This document shows, piece by piece, positions 12,570 to 21,107 of a DNA stretch of 64,000 nt; position 1 is the first letter of the stretch, and each line of letters opens with the position of its first letter. The translations under genes were made by a program, and so were the position numbers. The notes under the pieces are model-generated. The model saw only the letters and a program-made list of their open reading frames with translations. It ran no database searches and was not told where the DNA came from. The stretch comes from Pseudomonadota bacterium (GTDB lineage Bacteria; Pseudomonadota; Gammaproteobacteria; Xanthomonadales; Xanthomonadaceae): NCBI GenBank assembly GCA_021821195.1, contig JAKACT010000001.1, positions 310,001 to 374,000 of the forward strand. Direction: 5' to 3'.

Positions 12570-15487
12570 ACGCCGCCCTTCGCAATGCCCCCGTCCTTCG
12601 CCGCGCCACGCTCGCCTGCCTGCTGGCCGCCCCTGGCGTTGCCGGGGCCGCCACCTCGCCCAGGATCCAGGCCGACGACCAGGTCCAACTGGCAGCCACC
12701 CAAGTGGAATGGACGCTGGACGGCCCCTTCGCCCTGCGCCGGGTCGAACTGGTCATCCGCAATCCCCACGACCGCCCGCTGGTAACCACCGTACAGGTGC
12801 CGCTCGCCGGCAACGAACGCCTGCACGGGTATGCGCTGGACATCGAGGGCCAGCTGCGCGACGCGGTGCCGGTGGAGCGGATCCGGGCCCGCGCCGCCTT
12901 CGAGGAAACCGTGCGCAACCGGGTGGATCCGGCGCTGGCGCAGAAGGACGCGGGCAACCGCTACGGGATCCGGGTGTTCCCGATCCCCGCCCACGGCGAA
13001 CGCCGCCTGCGGCTGGATATCGCCAGCCTCGCCGCGCGCGAGGCCTGCGGTTGGCGGCATCGCCTCGACGCCGGCCTGCCGCTCGGCAGCCAGCCGACGT
13101 CGCGCGCCGCGGCCACGACCAAGCCGGTGGCCGCCGGCACCACGTTGCCTGGCTGGCATGCCGCGCAGTCCGCCTACGTGGCCAGCTGGCAGCCAGCCGC
13201 CAAGGCTGTACCCAGCGCCTGCCTCGCCGCGCCGACGGCGGATGCCGCCTTCCAGGCAAGGTTCGAGGACGGCCTGGAGATGCATTGGCTGGAAGTGCCC
13301 GCGCGCCGTCCGGCGGCGGTGCCCGCCTCGCCCGCAGTCAACCGCATCGAGGTGGCCTGGGATGCCTCGTACAGCACGCTCGGCATCGACCGCACGCCCG
13401 AGCTCCAGCTGCTGGATCGCTACCTGCGCGGGCGCTCGGTCGAGGTCACCCTGAGCGTGCTGCGCGAAACCGTGCAGCGGCGCCAGGTTCGCATCGACTC
13501 GGCGGATGCGCTGGCGAAGTTCCTCTCCGCCTTGGCCGACGAACGGCCCGACGGCGCCACCGCGCTGCCAGCCTGGCGCGCCGACCCGCGGGCCCAGCAG
13601 GTACTGCTGTTCAGCGATGGCGTCGCCACCTTGCCGGGCGCGGTGGATCCCGCCACCCGCGCACCGGTGTTCGTGATCGCCCAGGGCGTGGCGGATCCCG
13701 CCTTGGCCCGTTGGCTCACGCGCAGCGGCGGCCAAATACTCGACCTTGCGGCGCTGACGCCCGACCAGGCCCTGCGCGCACTGCACCGCACGCCAACCCT
13801 GCGGGCGGCGCTGGGCCCGCTGGATCGCAACTGGTACCTCGAGCAGTACGCGGTCGACGACGGCGCGCTCCGGGCCTGCCACGTGGCCCCGGCCCCGGGC
13901 GCCGTTCCGCGCCTATCGCTGATCCATGCCACGGCCTCCGGGCCTCGCGGGCAGGCGCACCGGGCGCCGTCCGCGCGCAACTCCGCACTGGCCGCCTTCT
14001 GGTGCGCCACCTGGCAGGCCGAGGCGCTGGAAGCCCAGCCAGGCCAGCACCACGCCGCGCTGGCCGCACTGGGCGAGCGCTTCGGCGTGGCCAACCGCGA
14101 AACCAGCCTGCTGGTGCTGGAAAACGACGATGATTACGTCCGCTTCGGCATCTTGCCGCCGGCGGCGGACGTCGCCTTGCGCGACCGCATCCAGCGGCGG
14201 CGCGCGCAGGCAGGAATCGAGAAATCCGCGGCATGGAAGGAAAACCGCCAAGCGATCCAACGCGGCTGGGAGGCGCGGATTGCGTGGTGGAACACCGTCT
14301 TCCCCAAGGACGATCCACGGCCGCGCTGGGCCGAACAGCGCCGCCAGGCCGAAGCCCAGCGTGCCCGCGAAGATGCAGAGATGGCGCGGGAGCGCCGGCT
14401 TGCACCGCGTCGGTTGGTCGGCGCCGCCGCGCCAATGGCAGCGGATGCGGCGGCAGCCCCGGCCTCGATGTCCGCACCGCCCCCGCCGCCCGCACCTGCC
14501 CCGTCCGAACCGGATGCACCGGCGGGCGGCATCGGCATCCAGCTGCAGGCCGTGGCCATGGATTCGCCGTACGTGGCCGAACTGCGCGCCGCACAAGCGG
14601 CGGCACCGCTCTACGACCGCTACCTGGACCTGCGCACGCAGTACGGGCAAAGCCCGGCCTTCCACTTCGACGTGGCACAGCGGCTGTTCGAGCTGGGCGA
14701 CGCCGAGCGCGGCTGGCGGGTGCTCAGCAACCTCGTGGAGCTGATGCCGAACGACCCCGCCAGCCTGCGGCTGGTGGCTTACCGGCTGCAGGAAGCCGGC
14801 CTGCAAGACACCGCCATCGCACTGCTGCGCAAGCTACGCGAGCTCGCCCCGGACGAACCGCAGTCGTTCCGCGACCTGGCGTTGGCGCTGCGCGCGCCGG
14901 CAACCTGCGGCGAAGCGCTGGCCTTGCTGGAACACGTGGTGGATACGCCATGGTCGCCGCGCTTCGCCGACATCGGGGTGATTGCGCTGGCGGAACGCAA
15001 CGACCTGCGCACGCGCTGCCCCGCCGTTGCCGCCGACACCACGGCCGACCCGCTCGCGCAGCCCCTGCCGGTGGGCCTGCGCGCCGTGCTGCGCTGGGAC
15101 CTCGACGACACCGACATCGACCTGCACGTGACCGATCCGAATGGCGAGGAGGTCTATTACAGCCATCGCCTCAGCTACCAGGGCGGCACCATCTCGCGCG
15201 ACTTCACCGCCGGCTACGGCCCAGAGGAGTTCATCCTGCGCAACCCCAAGCCCGGCACCTACGAGGTAGCGGTGAACTACTACGGCAGCCGGCTGGCGAA
15301 GCTGACCCGTGGCGCCACCCTCAACCTGGGCCTGCAGACCGGCTTCGGCACCGCCGCCGCGCACGAGCAGGCCGTCAACCTCCGCCTGCTGGAGCAGACC
15401 GGCAAGGTGGTGGTGGGGCGTTTCACCGTGCAGGCGGACGGCACGCTGGGACTGGCGCAGGCCAGCAACGACAAAGCCTCGCCGTGA
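12566..15487 (+). CDS. Exported VIT/vWA-like protein with TPR and DUF2135 domains
   Basis: A 973-residue exported protein. In order: signal peptide (about 1-28), a VIT domain (about 33-150, as in inter-alpha-trypsin inhibitors), a reduced vWA-like region with a MIDAS-type DASYST near 266 and LLFSDG near 349, a proline-rich hinge near 630-650, TPR-like helices (about 690-775) and a C-terminal DUF2135 domain (about 840-945) with DTDIDLHVTDPNGEEVYYSH and NPKPGTYEVAVNYYG. VIT-vWA proteins usually mediate adhesion or scaffold large envelope complexes; the catalytic state is unknown. It is coupled by 4-bp overlaps to the genes on both sides. Confidence 0.85.
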   Translation: MNAALRNAPVLRRATLACLLAAPGVAGAATSPRIQADDQVQLAATQVEWTLDGPFALRRVELVIRNPHDRPLVTTVQVPLAGNERLHGYALDIEGQLRDAVPVERIRARAAFEETVRNRVDPALAQKDAGNRYGIRVFPIPAHGERRLRLDIASLAAREACGWRHRLDAGLPLGSQPTSRAAATTKPVAAGTTLPGWHAAQSAYVASWQPAAKAVPSACLAAPTADAAFQARFEDGLEMHWLEVPARRPAAVPASPAVNRIEVAWDASYSTLGIDRTPELQLLDRYLRGRSVEVTLSVLRETVQRRQVRIDSADALAKFLSALADERPDGATALPAWRADPRAQQVLLFSDGVATLPGAVDPATRAPVFVIAQGVADPALARWLTRSGGQILDLAALTPDQALRALHRTPTLRAALGPLDRNWYLEQYAVDDGALRACHVAPAPGAVPRLSLIHATASGPRGQAHRAPSARNSALAAFWCATWQAEALEAQPGQHHAALAALGERFGVANRETSLLVLENDDDYVRFGILPPAADVALRDRIQRRRAQAGIEKSAAWKENRQAIQRGWEARIAWWNTVFPKDDPRPRWAEQRRQAEAQRAREDAEMARERRLAPRRLVGAAAPMAADAAAAPASMSAPPPPPAPAPSEPDAPAGGIGIQLQAVAMDSPYVAELRAAQAAAPLYDRYLDLRTQYGQSPAFHFDVAQRLFELGDAERGWRVLSNLVELMPNDPASLRLVAYRLQEAGLQDTAIALLRKLRELAPDEPQSFRDLALALRAPATCGEALALLEHVVDTPWSPRFADIGVIALAERNDLRTRCPAVAADTTADPLAQPLPVGLRAVLRWDLDDTDIDLHVTDPNGEEVYYSHRLSYQGGTISRDFTAGYGPEEFILRNPKPGTYEVAVNYYGSRLAKLTRGATLNLGLQTGFGTAAAHEQAVNLRLLEQTGKVVVGRFTVQADGTLGLAQASNDKASP

Positions 15488-17217
15488 GCCTGCAGCAGGC
15501 CCTGCATGCAGTGATGGCAGCGGCACTGCTCCTGCTGCCGGCCTGGGCGGCCCCGGCAGGGGCCGCTACCGTGCCGCAGCTGGTGCATGCGCTTGATGGC
15601 CAGGCGCACATCCCGGACAGCCTCGCGGAGCGCCGGGCCGCGCCTGCCGCCTACCTGCGTGCATTGGACGGCATCGGCAAGCTGGCCACCCTGTCGCAGG
15701 GCAGCAAGAAGTTCATGGGCTTGTGCCCCGAGGAAAATTTCCCGCTGACCCGCGCCCACCTCGCGTTCAGTCGCTCATTGGGCGGATTCCTCCATGACCG
15801 CCGGCTGCAATGGAATGCCGGCCAGTACGCAGGTGGCGACGAAGCGCCCGTGACCCGACACGCGCTGGCGCTGGGCGAATACCTGCAGGATCTGTCCGGC
15901 ACCGCACCCACGCCGCAGGATGCCCTGCTGGAGCGCCTCCGGGCCGGGCACGACGTGCCGTATGCCGGGGACGCACCCCGCCGCGACTGGCTGGACTTCT
16001 GCGCCACCGCCGAATTCATCGGCCACGAGCTGCTTCGCGAGAATCCCCAGGCGAAGACGCTACTGCTGCAGGAGGACTGGAGCGACGAAGACCTGGCCCG
16101 GCTGGATGCAGCAACATTCAAGCAGCGCATCGAACTTGCGGTGGCGTTGTATTCCACGGCAGTGATCGAGTTCGACGCCAGCTTCGCCGTTACCGAGCGC
16201 CAACGGGCACCTGCCTATGCATCGCCACCCGGCACGGTCTACACACGCTCGCAGTGCCAGCGCGCGCGCAGCGCCGAAACCCGCGACGCCCGCGCCGGGC
16301 TGGAGCGGGCCTGGGCATTGTCGGATCCGTCCTGCGGCTCGCAGGACCTGCCCGCTGCCTGGCGGCAGTTGCTGGCAGTGGCTGCCCTGCGCGATACCGC
16401 CACCGGCAGCCAGCCGCAGGTGGCGTTGGCCAACCAGGCCGTGGCCCTGGCCAGCGAGCGCGACATCGAGGCCACCGCGATCGAATTGCTGGACCTGCCA
16501 TTCACCGCCGATGGGCGCTTCGCCGGTTTCCTCGACCAGCTCCCGGAACCGGAACGCAGCGAAGCGCAGGCTGCCAACACGGCTGCGCATCACTTCCTTG
16601 CTAGCCACCATGACCGGCTGGCGCTGCTGCTCGAATCGCACGAGAAGCTGTCGTTGGACCAGGCCCAACGCGATGCCTGGTGGCTGCAACAGGCCTATCT
16701 GCACGGCGACCTGCTCGCCCTGCTGCCGCTGTATGACAACTACCGCAACGCCCGGCATTGGCTGGCCCGCGGCGCAGGCAGCAGTCCGTATGCCAGCCTG
16801 GTCTTCATCGCCGCCAGCCCCCGCAACCAGCCGCGGGCCGACGCGCTGCTGGAGACACTGCAGGGCGACCCGCGACCACGGGTTCGGGCGCGGGCCAACC
16901 TGCTGCGGGCGATGTGGCTGCTGGGCGCAGCAAAAGAGGGAATCCCCGCAAGCATCGCCCCGCTGCTGGATACCGGCATCGAGCAGGGGCTGGCCGAAGC
17001 CTTCCTCCTCAAGGCCATGCAACTCCGCCAGGCCGGCGGGGATTGGCAGGCACCACTGGCCGCGTGCATGCAGGCGGATGCCACGCCACTGCTTGCCTTC
17101 GCCCCTAGGGATTTTTTCCAGCCAAAGGAAATGACGAGCCGCGGCAACCGCTGCAACGACGCCACCACCGATACCGCGCTGCGAACACTGGAACTGAAGT
17201 GGCGACGCGCCTGGTAG
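15484..17217 (+). CDS. Exported protein of unknown function
   Basis: A 577-residue product starting at a GTG that overlaps the stop of the VIT gene (GTGA). The first 27 residues form a signal peptide ending near AGAATVPQL. No domain is recognised. The rest is helical and Ala/Leu/Gln-rich, with cysteines near CPEENFPL, DFCATAEF, RSQCQRARS and SDPSCGSQ. The second half resembles helical TPR- or Sel1-like scaffolds without a clear repeat. Codon use is like that of its neighbours. Its position between VIT and another small exported protein suggests joint work in the periplasm, possibly as a complex. Confidence 0.7.
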   Translation: MSLQQALHAVMAAALLLLPAWAAPAGAATVPQLVHALDGQAHIPDSLAERRAAPAAYLRALDGIGKLATLSQGSKKFMGLCPEENFPLTRAHLAFSRSLGGFLHDRRLQWNAGQYAGGDEAPVTRHALALGEYLQDLSGTAPTPQDALLERLRAGHDVPYAGDAPRRDWLDFCATAEFIGHELLRENPQAKTLLLQEDWSDEDLARLDAATFKQRIELAVALYSTAVIEFDASFAVTERQRAPAYASPPGTVYTRSQCQRARSAETRDARAGLERAWALSDPSCGSQDLPAAWRQLLAVAALRDTATGSQPQVALANQAVALASERDIEATAIELLDLPFTADGRFAGFLDQLPEPERSEAQAANTAAHHFLASHHDRLALLLESHEKLSLDQAQRDAWWLQQAYLHGDLLALLPLYDNYRNARHWLARGAGSSPYASLVFIAASPRNQPRADALLETLQGDPRPRVRARANLLRAMWLLGAAKEGIPASIAPLLDTGIEQGLAEAFLLKAMQLRQAGGDWQAPLAACMQADATPLLAFAPRDFFQPKEMTSRGNRCNDATTDTALRTLELKWRRAW

Positions 17218-17705
17218 CCAGGCTCGTCGTGCTTGCATTGCTGCACGCCGGCAACGGCGACGCCACGGCTGCCGACACGCTGCCGGCACGGGTGGCGCTG
17301 TGGCTGTCCGCGCCACCGGCCGATGGCAGGCTGGAAAGCTGCGCGCAAGCCGCGCCGGCCACGGCGTGGCAACTGGCGCAGGCCGACGCCGCGCTGGTGC
17401 GCTTAGGGCAGGACCTGCAGCTGCAGCGGCTCGCCGAAGCGGGCAGTCGCGGGGTGGCATGGACGCAGCGCTGCTTCCAGCTGCGCCACGGCACACGCGT
17501 GCTCCTGCAGGGCGCCGTGGTACCGGCGGAATCGGCGCGACTACTCCCGCCCCCACTGCCAGTGCTGGTGCTGGAAAACCGCGCGCGCCATGTCCCCGTA
17601 TTGGCATTGGCCTGCGGCTTTCCTGCCCGGACCACGGCCTTCGCGCATGCCTGCGCCGGGACACTTCGCGAAGGCGGTGAAGGAAGCCGCCCGCCAGCCC
17701 CCTAG
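17199..17705 (+). CDS. Small exported protein of unknown function
   Basis: A 168-residue protein starting at GTG 17199 inside the end of the previous gene (19-bp overlap). It has an N-terminal hydrophobic stretch (LVARLVVLALLHAGNG) that looks like a signal peptide and four later cysteines (ESCAQA, QRCFQL, LACGF, HACAG), which could form two disulfides. No family is recognised. It is the fourth and last gene of the exported-protein operon; the downstream gap separates it from a convergent peptidase gene. Confidence 0.6.
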   Translation: MATRLVARLVVLALLHAGNGDATAADTLPARVALWLSAPPADGRLESCAQAAPATAWQLAQADAALVRLGQDLQLQRLAEAGSRGVAWTQRCFQLRHGTRVLLQGAVVPAESARLLPPPLPVLVLENRARHVPVLALACGFPARTTAFAHACAGTLREGGEGSRPPAP

Positions 17706-17716
17706 CCAGGTCGCCC

Positions 17717-17736
17717 GCCAGCCCGCGCGGGCTGGC
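17717..17736. repeat. 20-bp perfect palindrome between convergent genes
   Basis: A self-complementary GC-rich 20-mer with ten-base arms lies in the 128-bp gap between the end of the exported-protein operon and the end of the convergent dipeptidase gene. It has no T-run, so it may act as a Rho-assisted stop or 3'-end stabiliser rather than an intrinsic terminator. The rest of the gap (17737-17833) holds a weaker hairpin near 17800 and nothing else recognised. Confidence 0.45.
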
Positions 17737-17833
17737 CACCACCGCAGCACATCCGCCGCGTGGACAGGCCGGTGGATCGCGCAAGCGATGGCAGGGCCTT
17801 CGCCCGCGCTTTAGCGCAGGCGGGCACGCCGAT

Positions 17834-19555
17834 TCAGTCGCGCAGGAACAGCTCGCCGATTGCCAGCGCGGTCCTGTACGGCTCCGGATCGTTGCGGTTG
17901 CTCAGCAGTACCACCGTCAGCCGCTGCGCCGGCCAGCGCACGATGACGTTGCGGAAGCCGATGGTTTCGCCGGAGTGCCACAAGGTGTCGCCGGTGATGC
18001 GCCAGCCGAAACCGTAGTGCGCGTCATAGCCCTCGCCCACCACCTTGGCGTGTGGGGCGAACGCCAGCGCGCGCGAGGCGTCCGACAACAGGCGGTCGTC
18101 GCACAGCGCCGCGTCCCAGCGCGCCAGGTCGTCGATGCTCGAATAGATGCCGCCATCGCCCAGCACCGCGCTGGTCGAACTCTGGTCGGTGCGCTGCCAT
18201 CTTTCGACAGGCGCGGCGCCGCTGATCTCGCTGTGGCCGAAGGCCCGGTGCGGCACCTCCGGCCCACCGGCCACATAGGCCAGGCTGCCGTGCATGCCCA
18301 GCGGCTGGAAGATGCGGCTGCGCAGGAAGTCCGGGTAGGCCATGCCCGAGGCGCGCTCCACGACCAGCGCCAGCAGCGCATAGCCACTGTTGCTGTAGCG
18401 GTAGGCGCTGCCCGGCGCGAAGTACAGGCGGTTTTCCTTTTCCAGCAACGCCAGCACCCCGGCGTCGCGGATCTGCCCGTCGTACGGCTCCTGCATCAGG
18501 TCTTCGTAGTCCACCAGCCCGGAGGTGTGGGTGAGCAGCTGGCGCAAGGTGATCGCGGCGGCGGCGTCCGGCAGCGATGGCAGCCATTTGCGCGCCGGGT
18601 CATCAATCCCGAGTTTTCCATCCTGCGCCAGCAGCAGGATCGCGGCGGCGGTGAACTGCTTGCTGACCGAAGCCAGCCGGTAGGCGGTGGCCGGGCCGGC
18701 TTCGACGTCGCGCGCCAGGTCGGCGCGGCCGTAACCGCGCGCCACCACCGCCGCGCCGTCCTCCAGCACCAGCAGGGAAGCGCCGGGAGCTTCGCCCTCA
18801 TAGCGTTGCATCAACGCATCGATGGCGGCGTCGCGGGTCGGGGGCGCAGTCACGGGCACGTCGTAATACCGGTCGGGGGAAGGTTCGGGATCGAGGCGGA
18901 AATGCCACCACTCCTCGGGCAGGTTGGCGAAACCCTCGGCCGCCATCGCGTCGCGCAGCCGGTGGCGGTTGGCGCGCTGGGCGGCGCTGGCCTCGGGACT
19001 GTCGGTATTCGCGCGGGTGCCGAAGAAGTCGAAGGCGGTGCCCATGTCCAGCGGCGTGCAGGCGGCGCCCTGGGCATCGCACTGCAGCAGGGTCAGGTCG
19101 ACGGTGCCGCCGCGGCTGTGCCCGGAAACCGGAGCGATGTAGACGCCGCGCAGCTGCGGCTTGTCGAGGTCGGGATAGAACTCGGCCTTGGTGCGGAGAT
19201 CGGTAGGGTCGTCCATCCAGCGCACGAACTGCGCCACCGCGCGCGCCGGGCGGTAGCAGTCGTACACGCGCAGGCGCTGGTGCTGCTTGCGCAGCGACGC
19301 CTCCACCCGCGCCAGCGCCTGTGCGACTTCGCGCTTGAGCCAGCAGCGCGGCGCCAGGTAGCCGTCGATGGGCACGCCGACGAAGTTGTGGCTGCCGGCA
19401 TATCTGATTTCCTGGGACAGGTCCGGCACCAGCGTGCGGATGTCCACCAGCCCGGCCTCGTCCATGCTGCGCGCGGGCGACAGCACCGGCGCTTCGCCCG
19501 CATGCAGCGGCGCGACGCAGGCCAGCAGGGCCGCAAGCAGCAACGCCCTACTCAC
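17834..19555 (-). CDS. D-Ala-D-Ala dipeptidase (VanX family) fused to a serine beta-lactamase-like hydrolase
   Basis: A 573-residue exported fusion. After a signal peptide (about 1-20) comes a VanX/DdpX-type zinc D,D-dipeptidase (about 28-220) with the arginine of YDCYRPARA, zinc ligands in SGHSRGGTVDLT and the EEWWH pair. It is followed by a class C beta-lactamase-like domain (about 228-573) with the SVSK serine/lysine near 296, YSN near 390 and HSG near 528. Both sites look complete. VanX enzymes cut D-Ala-D-Ala; the second domain could act on D-amino-acid peptides. The GTG start at 19555 overlaps the stop of the upstream serine hydrolase gene, making it the last gene of lysA-hydrolase-fusion. 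The exact peptide substrates are inferred. Confidence 0.88.
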   Translation of the reverse strand: MSRALLLAALLACVAPLHAGEAPVLSPARSMDEAGLVDIRTLVPDLSQEIRYAGSHNFVGVPIDGYLAPRCWLKREVAQALARVEASLRKQHQRLRVYDCYRPARAVAQFVRWMDDPTDLRTKAEFYPDLDKPQLRGVYIAPVSGHSRGGTVDLTLLQCDAQGAACTPLDMGTAFDFFGTRANTDSPEASAAQRANRHRLRDAMAAEGFANLPEEWWHFRLDPEPSPDRYYDVPVTAPPTRDAAIDALMQRYEGEAPGASLLVLEDGAAVVARGYGRADLARDVEAGPATAYRLASVSKQFTAAAILLLAQDGKLGIDDPARKWLPSLPDAAAAITLRQLLTHTSGLVDYEDLMQEPYDGQIRDAGVLALLEKENRLYFAPGSAYRYSNSGYALLALVVERASGMAYPDFLRSRIFQPLGMHGSLAYVAGGPEVPHRAFGHSEISGAAPVERWQRTDQSSTSAVLGDGGIYSSIDDLARWDAALCDDRLLSDASRALAFAPHAKVVGEGYDAHYGFGWRITGDTLWHSGETIGFRNVIVRWPAQRLTVVLLSNRNDPEPYRTALAIGELFLRD

Positions 19556-21107
19556 AGCCGCGCTCCCGCACGAAGGCCAGGTCCTCGTAGTCGGAACTGA
19601 AATCACCGTCGGGATTGAGTTTGGCCATGTGCAGCCGGGCCTTGCCGCCCTCGCGGGAGAATGCCAGCCACGCGTTTTCGTCCACGGCTTCGTCGTCCCA
19701 GACCAGCAGGTGGCGGCCGTCGAGGCGGCTGATCCGGCCGTGCATCTTCGGCGACTTGGCCGCGCGCCATTCCACCGCCTCGCCGACCGCGCAGATCCGC
19801 ACTTCGCCGAACCACGGGTCGCGCCAGACACCCAGCCATTCGCGCAGCTCGCTGGCAGACACCGGCTGGCGCCGGGCGATATCAGGCAGCGCGGCCTTGG
19901 GCGCCGCGGCCGGCGGCGGCGTGGCCAGCGCATCGGCGTAGCCGTCCACGCCCAAGGACCTTTCCGGGGCGGTGAACAGCTTGAGCAGCGCGGTGCCCAG
20001 CACGGTGCGGGCGCTGCCGCCGTCGCCATTGATCATGAACACGAAGCCGGCGCGGCGGTCCGGCAACAGCATCATCATCGAATACATGCCGCCCAGCGTG
20101 CCGGTATGCGAGACCGTCCACTCGCCATCCACGTCGGCCAGGCGGAAGCCATAGGCATAGGCGTAGTAATGGGTGTCGTCCCACTGCCGCTTGAGCCGGG
20201 AGATCGGCATCGGCGTGCGCGCCTTCCACATTTCCGCGCGCTGCGCATCGCCCAGCCACGCTTTCTGCGCATCGGTCGGCGCCAGCCAGCTGTTGGCCCA
20301 GACCAGCATGTCGTCCAGCGTGCAGCGGATGCCGCCGGCGGGCGCCGAGGCAATCGCCGGCACGATGTCGGCATCGCCGCGGGTGCGCACGATCGCATCG
20401 CCATCGCGCCCGTGCGGCTGCGCCACGCTGCCGGCATCCTTCAGAACGAACTCGCCGACGCGGCAGCCCTGCAGTCCCAGCGGCGTGAACAGCTCGCGCC
20501 GCATCAGCTCTTCGTAGGATGCGCCGCCTGCCGCGGCAGCCACCTGCCCGGCCACCACGTACAGCAGGTTGTCGTAGGCGTAGCCGGCGCGGAAGCCGTA
20601 GGCCGGCTTGATGTGGCGCAGCCCGCGGACGATGTCGTCGCGGTCGAACAGATTGGGTTCCGGCCACAGCATCAGGTCGCCGCCGCCTTCGGGCAGGCCG
20701 CTGTTGTGCACCAGCAGGTCGCTGACCGTCATGTGCGCGGTCACCCACGGATCGTGCATGGCGAACGCCGGCAGGTGCTTCACCACCGGGTCGTCCCACT
20801 GCAATTTGCCCTGCTGCACCAGCCGCGCCAGCACCGCGGCGGTCATCGCCTTGCTGTTGGACGCGATCTTGAACAGGGTCTTGTCCGTCACCGGATCGCC
20901 GCTGCCATGCACGGTCTCGCCGTAACCACGCGCGAAGACCACCCTGCCGTCTTCGATCACGCCCACCGCGATGCCCGGCAGCCGGTAGCGGGCGATGACC
21001 TGGCGCACGGTGGCATCGATTGCCTGCGGGTCCGGCCCTGCCGGCGTTGCGGCGGATGCGACGGCCGGCAGCAGCAGGACCAGCAACAGGACAAGGGCGG
21101 GCTTCAT
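19548..21107 (-). CDS. Exported serine hydrolase (beta-lactamase/D-aminopeptidase-like)
   Basis: A 519-residue protein with a signal peptide (MKPALVLLLVLLLPAVASA) and a class C beta-lactamase-like fold: nucleophile in ASNSKAMT, YDN in AYDNLLY, and HTG in SHTGTLGG. The C-terminal 110 residues (LREWLGVWRDPWFGEVRI onward) look like the beta-barrel DUF3471-type extension seen in D-aminopeptidase and esterase relatives. It could be a peptidase, an esterase or a D,D-carboxypeptidase. The ATG at 21107 overlaps the lysA stop (ATGA) behind a GGAAAAG site; an upstream in-frame GTG at 21119 is less likely. Confidence 0.88.
   Translation of the reverse strand: MKPALVLLLVLLLPAVASAATPAGPDPQAIDATVRQVIARYRLPGIAVGVIEDGRVVFARGYGETVHGSGDPVTDKTLFKIASNSKAMTAAVLARLVQQGKLQWDDPVVKHLPAFAMHDPWVTAHMTVSDLLVHNSGLPEGGGDLMLWPEPNLFDRDDIVRGLRHIKPAYGFRAGYAYDNLLYVVAGQVAAAAGGASYEELMRRELFTPLGLQGCRVGEFVLKDAGSVAQPHGRDGDAIVRTRGDADIVPAIASAPAGGIRCTLDDMLVWANSWLAPTDAQKAWLGDAQRAEMWKARTPMPISRLKRQWDDTHYYAYAYGFRLADVDGEWTVSHTGTLGGMYSMMMLLPDRRAGFVFMINGDGGSARTVLGTALLKLFTAPERSLGVDGYADALATPPPAAAPKAALPDIARRQPVSASELREWLGVWRDPWFGEVRICAVGEAVEWRAAKSPKMHGRISRLDGRHLLVWDDEAVDENAWLAFSREGGKARLHMAKLNPDGDFSSDYEDLAFVRERGCE

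Noticed and set aside
14233-15483. Extension of the exported protein of 15484-17217 back to 14233
   Set aside because: It overlaps the VIT/DUF2135 gene; the signal peptide begins at GTG 15484.
17790-17815. Hairpin near the end of the dipeptidase fusion as its terminator
   Set aside because: The stem is interrupted and has no T-rich tail on either strand.
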